Assembly: GCA_037951105.1 (NCBI GenBank) | Contig: JBAMJV010009066.1 | Coordinates: forward strand, 62,001-126,000 | Reading direction: 5' to 3' | DNA length: 64,000 bases | Source: Echinarachnius parma | Lineage: Eukaryota > Echinodermata > Echinoidea > Clypeasteroida > Echinarachniidae | Shown: positions 24,001 through 34,898 of the stretch, one piece after another | Numbering within the stretch: the first letter of the stretch is position 1 | Layout of the letters: each line of letters starts with the position of its first letter | Notes under the pieces: model-generated | Databases searched by the model: none | The model's input: the letters and a program-made list of their open reading frames with translations, nothing else | Told to the model about the DNA's origin: nothing | Made by a program: the position numbers and the translations under genes

Positions 24001-24309
24001 GATCAATATTGTAAAGAAAATAATTATGCTAACCTTGGCCAGCGAGAATGCGGTCTAGGTCGACCTGCCTAGCTATCTTTGCCATCTCGTGGAGGCCTAG
24101 TGATTCGAGCCGAGACGCCACCTCGCCTTCAGACACCAACGGGAGGATGGACATGGCAACCAGCCCCGGGTTCTTCCCGAGGACCATCTTCAGGTACTTG
24201 CTGGATGTGATGGGGTACGCCGCGGCGCTGTCGTCGATCTGGTCAGACACCTTCGGGTAGGCGACTGCTGCGCCGAGAACACGGCGAGGAAGACGAAAAG
24301 CTCCTGCAT
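21060..24309 (-). pseudogene. FAS1-domain secreted protein, copy 1 (three frameshifts)
   Basis: Five exons read on the minus strand: 24309-24034, 23684-23471, 23034-22843, 21942-21727 and 21202-21060 (stop). Intron borders are GT-AG and match copies 2-4 in place and phase. Exons 1, 2 and 3 are each exactly one base shorter than in copies 2 and 3 (276/214/192 against 277/215/193). The lost bases lie in the signal-peptide codons (near 24270), in the NWKKQ codons of exon 2 (near 23644) and at the start of exon 3 (near 23026). Each shifts the frame, so the full protein cannot be read as written. Exons 4 and 5 are open and keep FAS1 motifs (MFAPINEAF, RYHVARGT, VVHVVDNVLLP). The TATA box, leader and poly(A) signal are also kept. 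All three lesions are single-base losses, so assembly or base-calling error is a real alternative to decay. Confidence 0.82.
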
Positions 24310-24421
24310 CGTGGATTGGTTCTGGAAGCAGTATACAGCGACGGCAAAGACGGTACAAGACGGTACGTGGTTGCGATGGTGCGAAGGACGAAGTGAGGTG
24401 TTGATTATGAGTTGCATCCGC

Positions 24422-24430
24422 ATTTATATA
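24422..24430 (-). promoter_or_regulatory. TATA box of FAS1 copy 1
   Basis: On the minus strand the sequence reads TATATAAAT, about 115 bp upstream of the ATG at 24309. The stretch between it and the start codon (CACTTCGTCCTTCGCACC leader) is shared with the other three copies. Confidence 0.7.
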
Positions 24431-24599
24431 GAGTACGGCAGAAGGAATGTCACATCTGTTGTCGATGCATTGTTATAACTATCCTTTGATTAAGGTTTTC
24501 GGTAGTACGTTACAGCTGGATGATTGCCTCAATCATGTCCTTAGCAACCGATGGGTGAGACATGTCTGGCTTGCCTGGCATTGTTTAGAACCATAACCC

Positions 24600-24725
24600 A
24601 TGACAATGAGTAGCCGCCTGTAACGCCACACTTCGGTACTTGACTATAGGGAATAGGTTTGTTTCCGAATAGATCGAGTACCGAAGTGTGACATATTCAT
24701 TGCCACGGGTCAAAGTTCTGAACAA
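24600..24725. mobile_element. CACTTCGGTACT foldback element, unit A
   Basis: An inverted repeat pairs CACACTTCGGTACT with AGTACCGAAGTGTG around an AT-rich loop; outer arms around CCATGACAATGA and TCATTGCCACGG extend it. It lies 300 bp upstream of FAS1 copy 1. Confidence 0.6.
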
Positions 24726-25042
24726 ACAATGTCGGCCGGCAAGACGGAAATGTACGATATAATAGCGGTTGATCAAAAGGCCATTGTCCTGCTCTCATCC
24801 ACTCTCAGAGGCCATCCTCAAAGTAAATTAACTCCTAACGTGCCAAGCTCACATTTTGCGAGTTACAATACACACATGCCATAGAGCATTAAAATCCCTG
24901 ACACGTTAATAAGTTGATAATAACCATCGCCTAGTTCAAACAAAATAATCCGGTATGAGTACGTTGGTACTCTATCATGTGTACATTACAGGGTGGCCCC
25001 AAAAATCGGAACGGGTCACTTCCCAAAATAAAGTAACACAAT

Positions 25043-25166
25043 CACGGGCGTAAATACGTACGTAATACATATTCATCAGGGGGTGGGGGGGGGGGGGGGG
25101 GGGGGTAAATGAAGAGATCCCCCTCCCCCCTCTTGCGTGGGTATCAATGACAGATTAATGCCCATG
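25043..25166. mobile_element. G-tract MITE, unit A
   Basis: Same family: CACGGGCGTAAATAC at the left, TTAATGCCCATG at the right, long G run and GATCCCCCTCCCCCC inside. Confidence 0.65.
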
Positions 25167-25327
25167 GACATAAGCGATGATTATGTCCATCGGATAGGGT
25201 GTCTTTTCCAATGAAAACGATACCAAGAACAGCCATTTTGGTTGTGTCGTTTTTTGTTATGGGGCGCTGTGAGTGACACCATGTCGGGTTCCTATTTTGG
25301 TAATTTTTTACCAAGTCAGTGCTTGAT

Positions 25328-25460
25328 TAATCGCACTTACTGCCCGTCATAGCATTTAACATCGAGCTGCACGCGCTCCATTGTTAGTATGCATTCAGCT
25401 GTGTGCCGAGGAAAATGGTATAGTTGTTCGGTGCTATGACGGGCAGGAAGTGCGATTTAT
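25328..25460. mobile_element. Short foldback element, unit A
   Basis: A 26-bp stem with one mismatch pairs AATCGCACTTACTGCCCGTC with GACGGGCAGGAAGTGCGATT, about 80 bp loop. The duplicate is at 33382-33513. Confidence 0.6.
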
Positions 25461-26154
25461 AAATAATCATTTTGTTACGTTAATTAAGGAAGTGTCCTGT
25501 TTGATTTTTGGGGGGCCACATTGTATAGAGAAAAGGCCATTTTTTAAAAGACTGGTTTATGTATTGTATTCAAACTATTCTAACCTGTTCCCTATAGTGT
25601 TTGGTTCCCATAAACACAACGTTAATGCATGGCTTACTATGCTCCACAAGGCGTTGGGTGAATGGGCGATTCCTCAATGAGGACGTAGTGATAAACCACT
25701 CACTGTACACTTTATCAATTGAATTCCAATTTCCATAAAGAACTAATATAGCTGTTGCTATACCAGTCAAACTTCTGGCAAGCTTTGCGGTTGTCATGAA
25801 CACCCTTTTACTTATAATAGGGTGCACATAAACATGTGTACGTGAACCGGTTTTCCAAATTGCTCCTAATCAATGCATTTCTGTACTTGGAATCCGATTG
25901 GCACACATTACTTGTTGCTATGTCGGGCGAGCCACGATTGTCAAGGGAAACATTTGTTATAACAGACGTGGTATGATGCATACAAGTTGAATGGGCTATT
26001 TTGACCGCCGCGGCCGGTGCGTTTGTCCTGACAAGGTGAACCCGTATTTGGCCGTGTGTTTTGAACTGGGTCAGTAAATGGTGGATAGCTTTTTAGTATC
26101 TTTTACATGTGCGCAGGGAGCATTACACTTAAAATGAGAGCCAAATTGTAAGTA

Positions 26155-26482
26155 CATGGTGTCCCAGAAAAAAAAACTGGATTTCATGGCAGAAATAATG
26201 AATTTCGTTGATGAGATATACATTTATAAAAAGCTCTGTTTCTATTTTTTCATTTGATGTTCAACTTATGGCACATCATTTAGGCATGACTGAATTAAAA
26301 CAATGGAAATTAGTGTTACCGAAATTCCATGCGTGAATTATGTGTCAAAAGTTGTACATCAAATGAAAGAAGAGAAACAGAGCTTTGCATACATGTATAT
26401 CTCATCGAAGAAATGAATCATTATGACAACATTTTTCTGCAATGAAATCCGGTTTCGTTTTTTTTTTTTCTGGGACATACTG
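26155..26482. mobile_element. Palindromic mariner-like MITE, unit A
   Basis: TA-flanked, with ends CATGGTGTCCCAGAAAAAAA and a complementary right end. Arms of about 150 bp are nearly complementary throughout (for example CAGAGCTTT with AAAGCTCTG). The same copy is present in unit B, so it predates that duplication. Confidence 0.8.
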
Positions 26483-26662
26483 TATGGTGAACATAGTAAT
26501 ATTTGGTATTAATTTGAAGGGAATTCGCCTACAAACTAATCACAAGTATAAAACATGTCGTTTGTTTACTTGCAAGTAGAGGAGGGGAACATAAATTGAA
26601 TGACAAATATTATGGATTAAATGCTATTTAAATTCATATCTTAATATATTACATGATAAATA

Positions 26663-27638
26663 TACTCCGCAAAAAAAGAAACTGGACACTTGTATGAGAC
26701 CAAATATTTCGTATTCATTAACGATAAAATATATGATATTGTATATCAAATTAAAGATAAAATTACCCTCTTCAATATTCGCATGAAATCCAGAAGAAAT
26801 CATTCATGCATGACTTGTCACGGTCAATTAACCACACCAAGGTCTGTTTTCAAAAATAGCAAAAATGGAACATCCACTCAACCATATAAATGTTGATAAG
26901 CGTAATCTAAAACGCTATATTTATGAGATGGCATAATTTTTCATTACAAATGTGACCGTTTCTATCTTCATCTCAATAAAGAGTATAAATGAAGACAAAT
27001 TGTGTTATTTTCATCCAAAAGTAACAAAATGGGGAATTCCATGGCAAAGCTTTATTAGTCAAAACCACAGTTTGTGCCCTTATTTCAGCATGAAAATGGT
27101 ATAAATTCTTCTCAAGAATTCTACCGTAGTCCAAAGATCTTCAAAACCTGAAGTCACCCTTGGTCAAACAGTTGGGCAGTCTTTAACATGACATTTATCT
27201 AGGTAAATATGGTTAAAATTGTAGGGGACACATGCAATAGACAAACTTCATGCCTCTAATACAGACCAGTATGATAATGCTTTCATAACCTGGCCCTGTT
27301 TCATTGACAAATTTGTATTTCCAGAGTTTGTTCATAACAATAAAGTTGAATAATGTCATAATTTACTTGCCCCGCTCATCTTGTTTTAAGTGAAACGCTT
27401 ACTATCATTTCAGTCGAATGGTGTGGTCCTCCATTGTTTTGCTATTTTTGAAAACAGACCTTGCTATTGTTAATTGACCATGGCATTTCATGCATGAGCG
27501 ATTACACCTTTAAGTTATACCCTGCATGTAGAGGACTAAATTCCCTCTAATTTGATATATGATCATGTACACTTTATTGTACATTAATATGAAATATTTC
27601 AACTTATACAAGTGTCCAGTTTCTTTTTTTGCGGAGTA
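26663..27638. mobile_element. 976-bp TA-flanked foldback element in unit A
   Basis: The terminal inverted repeat starts TACTCCGCAAAAAAAGAAAC and ends in its complement. TA is duplicated at 26661-26662 and 27639-27640. Unit B at about 34717-34727 has the uninterrupted site (AAATATTACG), so the insertion followed the duplication. The arms remain complementary well inward (a block at 26810-26870 matches 27430-27500 in reverse). No transposase is encoded, so it is a non-autonomous, Tc1/mariner-like element. Confidence 0.88.
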
Positions 27639-27644
27639 TATTAC

Positions 27645-27768
27645 GATCGTCATCTCATCATCATCGTCATCTCCATCGTCATCTCCATTGTCATCTCCAT
27701 CATCATCATCGTCATCATCATCATCTCCATCACCATCACCACCATCATCACCATCATTATCATCATCA
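27645..27768 (+). repeat. ATC/GAT trinucleotide microsatellite, unit A
   Basis: About 40 imperfect TCATCA/TCATCG/TCTCCA triplets. Ser-, Ile- or Asp-rich ORFs over it are artefacts. Confidence 0.88.
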
Positions 27769-27820
27769 CGGGCGAAGACAGTGATACCCATTCAAGTGTG
27801 GAGGGGGGGATGATCTATTC
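27768..27820 (+). mobile_element. Partial G-tract MITE, unit A
   Basis: Left half only: CACGGGCGAAGACAGTGATA, then CCCATTCAAGTG and GGGGGGATGATCTATTCATT. It follows the ATC repeat directly; the duplicate is at about 34846. Confidence 0.5.
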
Positions 27821-28863
27821 ATTCCTTTTTAAAACTTTATTTTCAAACAAATAACAAAAACTATAACTACCTTATTATGCTGACTATAATACACGGATAC
27901 ATTAAAAGTATAGACGCGAATTATGACAATACAGTATAGCTAGGTCGACGCCTGTACTCTTGTTATAATAATCACTGTTCAATGTCCCGTTATGTTTCCC
28001 ATTTTGTTCTTTCAAATAATTGGGGAGGGGGGGGGGGTGCACATGCCCCCATCCCTCTTTCCCGTCGCTGCGTCACTGAGCATCAGAATACATATTTCCG
28101 GACTTATATATATATATATATATATAAATATACATACATGTGTCGTTTTAATATTCGGTTGTTGACTATAATACATGTACTTGAACTTATTTTTGGTTAG
28201 AGGTGAACCATGATGACGCTGTTTATTTTTTTAACATTATGCTCATTTATTGCATCCATACTGCCGTTCTGACAATTCTTTTGGTACAATTGGAAGAGTA
28301 TAATATATACTCAATTGGCTAGCAGTACGTACACGTCGGTAGGCAAATAAAGATTTGGTAGAAGTTTTCAAAAATATTTATTATTCTGGGACGGTTTTTA
28401 TTCTGAAATTGCGCTAGAGGGGATAGTCTTATTACAAATGGCAGAATAAAGCTGCTTGAAATGCAATGTTTTGCTGTAATGTTTTGCTGAATGTTCTTAA
28501 TTATTGGGTAGTATATTTTTACTTGGGGAGCCTTTATTTTAATGTGACCCGTGTTGAGCGGGATAAAATACATGGAAGGCGGCTAGAGAACAACGAAAGT
28601 TTCTGGAACTATTTTATGCAATGTGTAATACAATAAACAGAAGCTCGTACACATTCATACACAACACATTTTCACAAGGAATTATAGCAGGGCCCTGTTG
28701 CAGAAAGAGATAGAATTGTAGTTAGATGAGTACCAAATGGGCAACGCAGATTTCTTGAAGCGCGATTTTCCCATTTTGGATATTATATCTCTTTCTGACG
28801 GCTGGTAAAGTGTGTGATTGGGATCTGTCAAACTACTACATCTGCATGATGTCTTGAATATCG

Positions 28864-29030
28864 ACCGCTGCTGTAATGTATGCAAATATTGCGTATGACG
28901 TCAGACTCCCCGTTGGCAAGCTTAAAAGTAACTTATGTCCGGCAGGCTCCGGCAAACTTAGCTTGCCGGACCTTTGCTAACGGAGAGTTTTACGTCATAC
29001 GCATATTTTTTGCAAACATTACAGAAGCGG
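28864..29030. mobile_element. CCGCTTCTGT palindromic MITE, copy 2
   Basis: A complete 167-bp copy with ends CCGCTGCTGTAATGTATGCA and TGCAAACATTACAGAAGCGG at the 3' side of FAS1 copy 2. Confidence 0.75.
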
Positions 29031-29157
29031 TCTATTAAACACACTTCCATTCACATCGTGCATAAACGACACATCCCAAATTACACCATAAATTAGATAC
29101 GTAAATGATTAAATGCTTTGTAGGCAGAATGAAATTTGATTTTGAATCACATTTGAC

Positions 29158-29163
29158 TTTATT
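29158..29163 (-). terminator. Poly(A) signal, FAS1 copy 2
   Basis: AATAAA on the minus strand about 147 bp after the stop, at the same place as in copies 1 and 3. Confidence 0.65.
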
Positions 29164-29309
29164 CAGACGATACAAGAATTTGAATACATACAAGAATTTG
29201 ATTCTTTTCTGACAATGGAAAATGTACATGCATGACACGTTTTCTTTGAACTAATATGTTTGCGCATCCGTTTGCATGGGTGCGTGGCGGGTACGACGAG
29301 TCGAGTCTA

Positions 29310-32300
29310 TTAGAACTCTACGTTGAAGTAGGCCTGCAGTGGTAGGAGCACGTTGTCGACGACGTGTACGACGCCGTTTGTTGCGGAGAGGTCGGCGAGC
29401 ATGATGCGGTGTTGTGGGGAGTTTTTGAATTTCGGCTCGTTCAGCTGGATTTCACCTGAATAAACAAAACAATAAGGGGTAAATGGAAACTAGATTAACT
29501 TTGTAATACATTTAGTCGAATTTTTGTTTATGTCAATAGTATTTCATTCAATATGTTGCATTTATGAGAGAAGCTGTACAATATTTAAATACCTTAGTTA
29601 AATTTGTTTTACCGATACGAGCATGGAATGATTGTTTAGTTACAATAATATGGCTAGAAGTTCCATATTACTGTAACTAAACAAATTGTGTACAAAATGT
29701 GTACCGAGTTAGCAAATACCACTTTGCATTTTTGCCGATCATTACTCATTAATATACTACCTAATACATTTAGTCATTCCTTCGACGGTTTTTGCACGTT
29801 ATTTCACAATAAGAAGCTTACCATCACTTCGCTTGCTGACATCTATATATCTGCCCTCTTTGGTCTGGATCTGCTGCCCGTCGACCAGGCCAGCCGAGTA
29901 CCGGGTGCCCCTTGCCATGTGGTATCTGATCAGCTGCTGGAGCTTCGGTTTGTCGGCTTCGAGGTCGGCCATCACTCCCCGGGGCAACTTGTCGAAGGCT
30001 TCGTTGATTGGTGCGAAGAGGGTGAGTGGGTCGCTGGCTGCAAAGTTGAAATGGAAGAAAGTATATTTACCAAGTTATAAACCGAACACAAAAAGCAACT
30101 ACCCCCCTAAACAACTACTCATAATAATTCATAACCGATATTTTTTTCAAGATGTCATCTTACCACATCATTTGTGCAGTTGTTATGTACATTTTGTCTG
30201 AAAATCAGAGATATTCATCAATTTATGGCTGAAAGAGCACAGATTAAAGACAAAATGACCCAATTTAAAAGTCACAAGACATTGCGCGTGCCTGTACATG
30301 GTTTTGAAAATGCACATGTGGCCGAGTGAATTGGTTATGGTTTATGAAACATGCTGGTGGATATTCCATTAATTTTGATTTTTTAATGGCACATGTGGTT
30401 AAATGCAATATTGCATTTTTAAATTTCCCAGTACTAAATAAACTAATAACACTTTTCTGCGAATGTTTAAATATGACAATTCTCTTTAATGTTTCCCCAC
30501 TCAACCATGGGTTAATGGTGACCTCTCATTTTTACATATTGTTTTCCCAACTACCATGGGGAAATTTTGGCAAGACGATAATTTACTTGAAACGATTCTT
30601 GGTTATGCAATTATGAACAATTGTTTAGGGGGGTAGTTACCTTTTGTGTTCGGTTTGTAAACAAATATATAATCTTGAACAGGAAATTAGACAAAGAAAT
30701 GCTCAAATACAAATTTAAAGGAAAATAGGGAAAAGAGAAATTAAAGACTGAAATATTGCATTTGGTTTCAAATGTTGGGACATTTGCAAATATATATACT
30801 CTAAGCTTAGAGTGCCAAGCTCGCATTTTTGCGAGTACTACACGCCACACAGCATTAAAATCCGACACCCTTTGTTTTAAGTGTTAAAACGGTACTTTTG
30901 TTCAAATACGCGTTATTAAGTAAAATGAAAGCGAGTATTCCCAACACTTACATGAAGTAGCCAGTTCCTGTTTGAGTTCCGCTAGTTTGACGAGCTCGAT
31001 GAACTTTGAGAACTTGGCCTGTCCGTCCAGAGTCTGGAAGACGTCCCCATCAGCGAGAGGGTAGATGACGCGGTCGACGACGTGAACGAGTCCGGTGAGC
31101 AAGTGCTGGTCGGCCTCCGTGATCGCGGCTCCGTTGCAAGTAACCTGGGGGAAAATGTTTTGGAAGCATTATGGCGTTTGCTCACACAAAATAAATATAA
31201 TACTTAAAAGTTCTAGGATACAAATAGTGACTAGCGGCTAATTCTTAAAAAGAATGCTGCACAATACAAACATTATAATACAAAAACATTTCGGACACAT
31301 GGCAATTTTTATTCGGTTAAAATAGTAAAAAAACGGGTGTATTTCAAAATCTATTATAGGATTATGTTGCAATTCACATGCGAAACTTTTGGGATGATTC
31401 ACAATTATCGTTACTTACGCAATGACAGCCATTTGGCTTTGTACATGAAATCGCAACAAAAATCTAATAGGATTTTTACAACGTAAAATGTTCATTCAAT
31501 TTAGTCAAATACGTTGTTGATGATCATTTCGGTTTACTTACAGACTTGGTCAGATCGTAGATGTTGAATCGCAAGATGGCGTCGTCCATAGTCTGCGCAA
31601 CTTTCTCGTTGACTATGTCCGATGAGCGGAGAGCGCTGGGGACCATCCACGCCATGCACAGGCGAGTCATGGCGTCCTGGTCGGCGGCCAGCTCGGGGAC
31701 TTGCTTCTTCCAGTTCCGTACGGCGTCGTCGGTGGGTGCGAACAGAGTGAAGGCATCTGAAATGAGATGGAAGGGGAAAATACGACAGACGTGAATGAAT
31801 TTGTTTATTTGGATTTTAAAGGTATTTTAAATTCAAATAATTTCAAAACTGGTTACGTTCCTCGAGACTATTTATACAACTTTCGATACACATTGTGCGA
31901 TTTTAAAAATTGCAAGATCAGAACAGAAATTTTTTTTAAAAAAGAGCTTAAAATTAGTTCGTAACTTCAATTAAGATTCCAAAGCTAAAACTAAGGTAGG
32001 GAATGATGGTTTATCGGTTAAGTACATGCACATTATCGCCATTATATCATGCCCTGCGAACCAAACGTACTTGATCAATATTGTAAAGAAAATAATTATG
32101 CTAACCTTGGCCAGCGAGAATGCGGTCGAGGTCGACCTGCCTAGCTATCTTTGCCATCTCGTAGAGGCCTAGTGATTCGAGCCGAGACGCCACCTTGCCT
32201 TCAGACACCAACGGGAGGATGGACATGGCAACCAGCCCCGGGTTCTTGCCGAGGACCATCTTCAGGTACTCGCTGGACGTGATGGGGTACGCCGCGGCGC

Positions 32301-32382
32301 TGTCGTCGCTCTGGTCAGACACCTTCGGGTAGGCGACTGCTGCCGCCGAGAACACGGCGAGGAAGACGAGGAGCTTCTGCAT
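29310..32382 (-). CDS. Secreted two-domain fasciclin (FAS1) protein, copy 2
   Basis: Exons on the minus strand: 32382-32106, 31756-31542, 31144-30952, 30037-29822 and 29455-29310; 1047 nt, 348 residues, all introns GT-AG. Residues 1-17 are a signal peptide (MQKLLVFLAVFSAAAVA, cleavage likely before Y18), so the product is probably secreted. FAS1 domain 1 runs from about residue 57 (helix around ESLGLYEMAKIA), with its H1 motif FTLFAPTDDAV near 95 and its H2 motif GLVHVVDRVIYP at 182-193. FAS1 domain 2 has LTLFAPINEAF near 233, the YH pair at 267-268 and GVVHVVDNVLLP at 328-339. FAS1 domains of periostin/TGFBI/fasciclin type are extracellular adhesion modules; that this one binds matrix or cells is inference. 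The start is the ATG about 110 bp below a TATA box and is conserved in copies 3 and 4. Domain 1 has no YH pair. Confidence 0.92.
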
Positions 32383-32485
32383 CGTGGATTAGTTCTGGAA
32401 ACAGTATACAGCGACGGACGAAGACGGTACGTGGTTCCGATGGTGCGAAGGACGAAGTGAGGTGTTGATTATGAGTTGCATTCGC

Positions 32486-32494
32486 ATTTATATA
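32486..32494 (-). promoter_or_regulatory. TATA box of FAS1 copy 2
   Basis: TATATAAAT on the minus strand, about 105 bp upstream of the ATG at 32382, followed by the same leader as in the other copies. Conservation in four copies supports a real core promoter. Confidence 0.75.
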
Positions 32495-32661
32495 GAGTAC
32501 GGCAGAAGGAATGTCACATCTGTTGTCGATGCATTGTTATAACTATCCTTTGATTAAGGTTTTCGGTAGTACGTTACAGCTGGATGATTGCCTCAATCAT
32601 GTCCTTAGCAACCGATGGGTGAGACATGTCTGGCTTGCCTCGCATTGTTTAGAACCATAAC

Positions 32662-32785
32662 CCATGACAATGAGTAGCCGCCTGTAACGCCACACTTCGG
32701 TACTTGACTATAGGGAATAGGTTTGTTTCCGAATAGATCGAGTACCGAAGTGTGACATATTCATTGCCACTGGTCAAAGTTCTGA
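32662..32785. mobile_element. CACTTCGGTACT foldback element, unit B
   Basis: The same element as at 24600-24725, in the same place upstream of FAS1 copy 2. Confidence 0.6.
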
Positions 32786-33103
32786 ACAAACAATGTCGGG
32801 CAAGACGGAAATGTACGATACAATAGCGGTTGATCAAAAGGCCATTGTCCTGCTCTCATCCACTCTCAGAGGCCATCCTCAAAGTAAATTAACTCCTAAC
32901 GTGCCAAGCTCACATTTTGCGAGTTACAATACACACATGCCATAGAGCATTAAAATCCCTGACACGTTAATAAGTTGATAATAACCATCGCCTAGTTCAA
33001 ACAAAATAATCCGGTATGAGTACGTTGGTACTCTATCATGTGTACATTACAGGGTGGCCCCAACAATTGGAACGGGTCACTTCCCAAAATAAAGTAACAC
33101 AAT

Positions 33104-33220
33104 CACGGGCGTAAATACTTACGTAATACATATTCATCAGGGGGTGGGGGGGGGGGGGGTAAATGAAGAGATCCCCCTCCCCCCTCTTGCGTGGGTATCA
33201 ATGACAGATTTATGCCCATG
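33104..33220. mobile_element. G-tract MITE, unit B
   Basis: Duplicate of the copy at 25043; the G run is shorter, so homopolymer length differs between the two units. Confidence 0.65.
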
Positions 33221-33381
33221 GACATAAGCGATGATTATGTCCATCGGATAGGGTGTCTTTTCCAATGAAAACGATACCAAGAACAGCCATTTTGGTTGTG
33301 TCGTTTTTTGTTATGGGGCGCTGTGAGTGACACCATGTCGGGTTCCTATTTTGGTAATTTGTTACCAAGTCAGTGCTTGAT

Positions 33382-33513
33382 TAATCGCACTTACTGCCCG
33401 TCATAGCATTAAACATCGAGCTGCACGCGCTCCATTGTTAGTATGCATTCAGCTGTGTGCCGAGGAAAATGGTATAGTTGTTCGGTGCTATGACGGGCAG
33501 GAAGTGCGATTTA
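33382..33513. mobile_element. Short foldback element, unit B
   Basis: Duplicate of the foldback at 25328-25460. Confidence 0.6.
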
Positions 33514-34195
33514 TAAATAATCATTTTGTTACGTTAATTAAGGAAGTGTCCTGTTTGATTTTTGGGGGGCCACATTGTATAGAGAAAAGGCCATTTTTTA
33601 AAAGACTGGTTTATGTATTGTATTCAAACTATTCTAACCTGTTCCCTATAGTGTTTGGTTCCCATAAACACAACGTTAATGCATGGCTTACTATGCTCCA
33701 CAAGGCGTTGGGTGAATGGGTGATTCCTCAATGAGGACGTAGTGATAAACCACTCACTGTACACTTTATCAATTGAATTCCAATTTCCATAAAGAACTAA
33801 TATAGCTGTTGCTATACCAGTCAAACTTCTGGCAAGCTTTGCGGTTGTCATGAACACCCTTTTACTTATGATAGGGTGCACATAAACATGTGTACGTGAA
33901 CCGGTTTTCCAAAATGCATTTCTGTACTTGGAATCCGATTGGCACACATTACTTGTTGCTATGTCGGGCGAGCCACGATTGTCAAGGGAAACATTTGTTA
34001 TAACAGACGTGGTATGATGCATACAAGTTGAATGGGCTATTTTGACCGCCGCGGCCGGTGCGTTTGTCCTGACAAGGTGAACCCGTATTTGGCCGTGTGT
34101 TTTGAACTGGGTCAGTAAATGGTGGATAGCTTTTTAGTATCTTTTACATGTGCGCAGGGAGCATTAAACTTAAAATGAGAGCCAAATTGTAAGTA

Positions 34196-34524
34196 CATGG
34201 TGTCCCAGAGAAAAAAAAATGGATTTCATGGCAGAAATAATGAATTTCGTTGATGAGATATACATTTATAAAAAGCTCTGTTTCTATTTTTTCATTTGAT
34301 GTTCAACTTATGGCACATCATTTAGGCATGACTGAATTAAAACAATGGAAATTAGTGTTACCGAAATTCCATGCGTGAATTATGTGTCAAAAGTTGTACA
34401 TCAAATGAAAGAAGAGAAACAGAGCTTTGCATACATGTATATCTCATCGAAGAAATGAATCATTATGACAACATTTTTCTGCCATGAAATCCGGTTTCGT
34501 TTTTTTTCTTTCTGGGACACACTG
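34196..34524. mobile_element. Palindromic mariner-like MITE, unit B
   Basis: Duplicate of the element at 26155-26482 in the same position and orientation relative to the FAS1 gene. Confidence 0.8.
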
Positions 34525-34727
34525 TATATGGTCAACATAGTAATATTTGGTATTAATTTGAGGGGAATTCGACTACAAACTAATCACAAGTATAAAACAT
34601 GTCGTTTGTTTACTTGCAAGTAGAGGAGGGGAACATAAATTGAATGACAAATATTATGGATTATTTGAATGCATTTTAAATGCTATTTAAATTCATATCT
34701 TAATAGATTACATGATAAATATTACGA

Positions 34728-34846
34728 TCGTCATCTCATCATCGTCATCTCCATCGTCATCTCCATTGTCATCTCCATCATCATCATCGTCATCATCATC
34801 ATCTCCATCACCATTACCACCATCATCACCATCATTATCATCATCA
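34728..34846 (+). repeat. ATC/GAT trinucleotide microsatellite, unit B
   Basis: Duplicate of 27645-27768, shorter by a few triplets. Confidence 0.88.
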
Positions 34847-34898
34847 CGGGCGAAGACAGTGATACCCATTCAAATGTGGAGGGGGGGGGATGATCTAT
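34846..34898 (+). mobile_element. Partial G-tract MITE, unit B
   Basis: Duplicate of the half element at 27768. Confidence 0.5.

Larger units (their letters stand above)
24770..26150. other. 5' flank of FAS1 copy 1, repeats only
   Basis: Holds a mariner-type end at 24990, a G-tract MITE and a foldback element. A 99-codon ORF at 25381-25680 is also in unit B with one change, which recent duplication explains. I see no gene. Confidence 0.5.
20795..28863. repeat. Segmental duplication unit A (FAS1 copy 1 with flanks)
   Basis: The 3' flank, gene, promoter and about 4.4 kb of 5' flank are repeated in the same order and orientation as unit B (28864 onward). Identity is very high over 24430-26650, where 32490-34700 matches almost base for base including a 99-codon chance ORF, and from 27640 to 28840 (matching 34725-35935). 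A block at 20444-20550 also resembles 28420-28510, so the duplication edge may lie near 20.4 kb. The 5' flank region holds only repeats and no gene I can recognise. Confidence 0.85.

Noticed and set aside
25381..25680. 99-codon ORF kept in two copies (also 33435-33734)
   Set aside because: The whole flank is recently duplicated with near identity, so conservation of the frame means nothing; it overlaps a foldback element and has no recognisable domain.
27510..27813. Asp-, Ser- and Ile-rich ORFs (also at 34669-34912)
   Set aside because: They are the three frames of an ATC/GAT triplet repeat.
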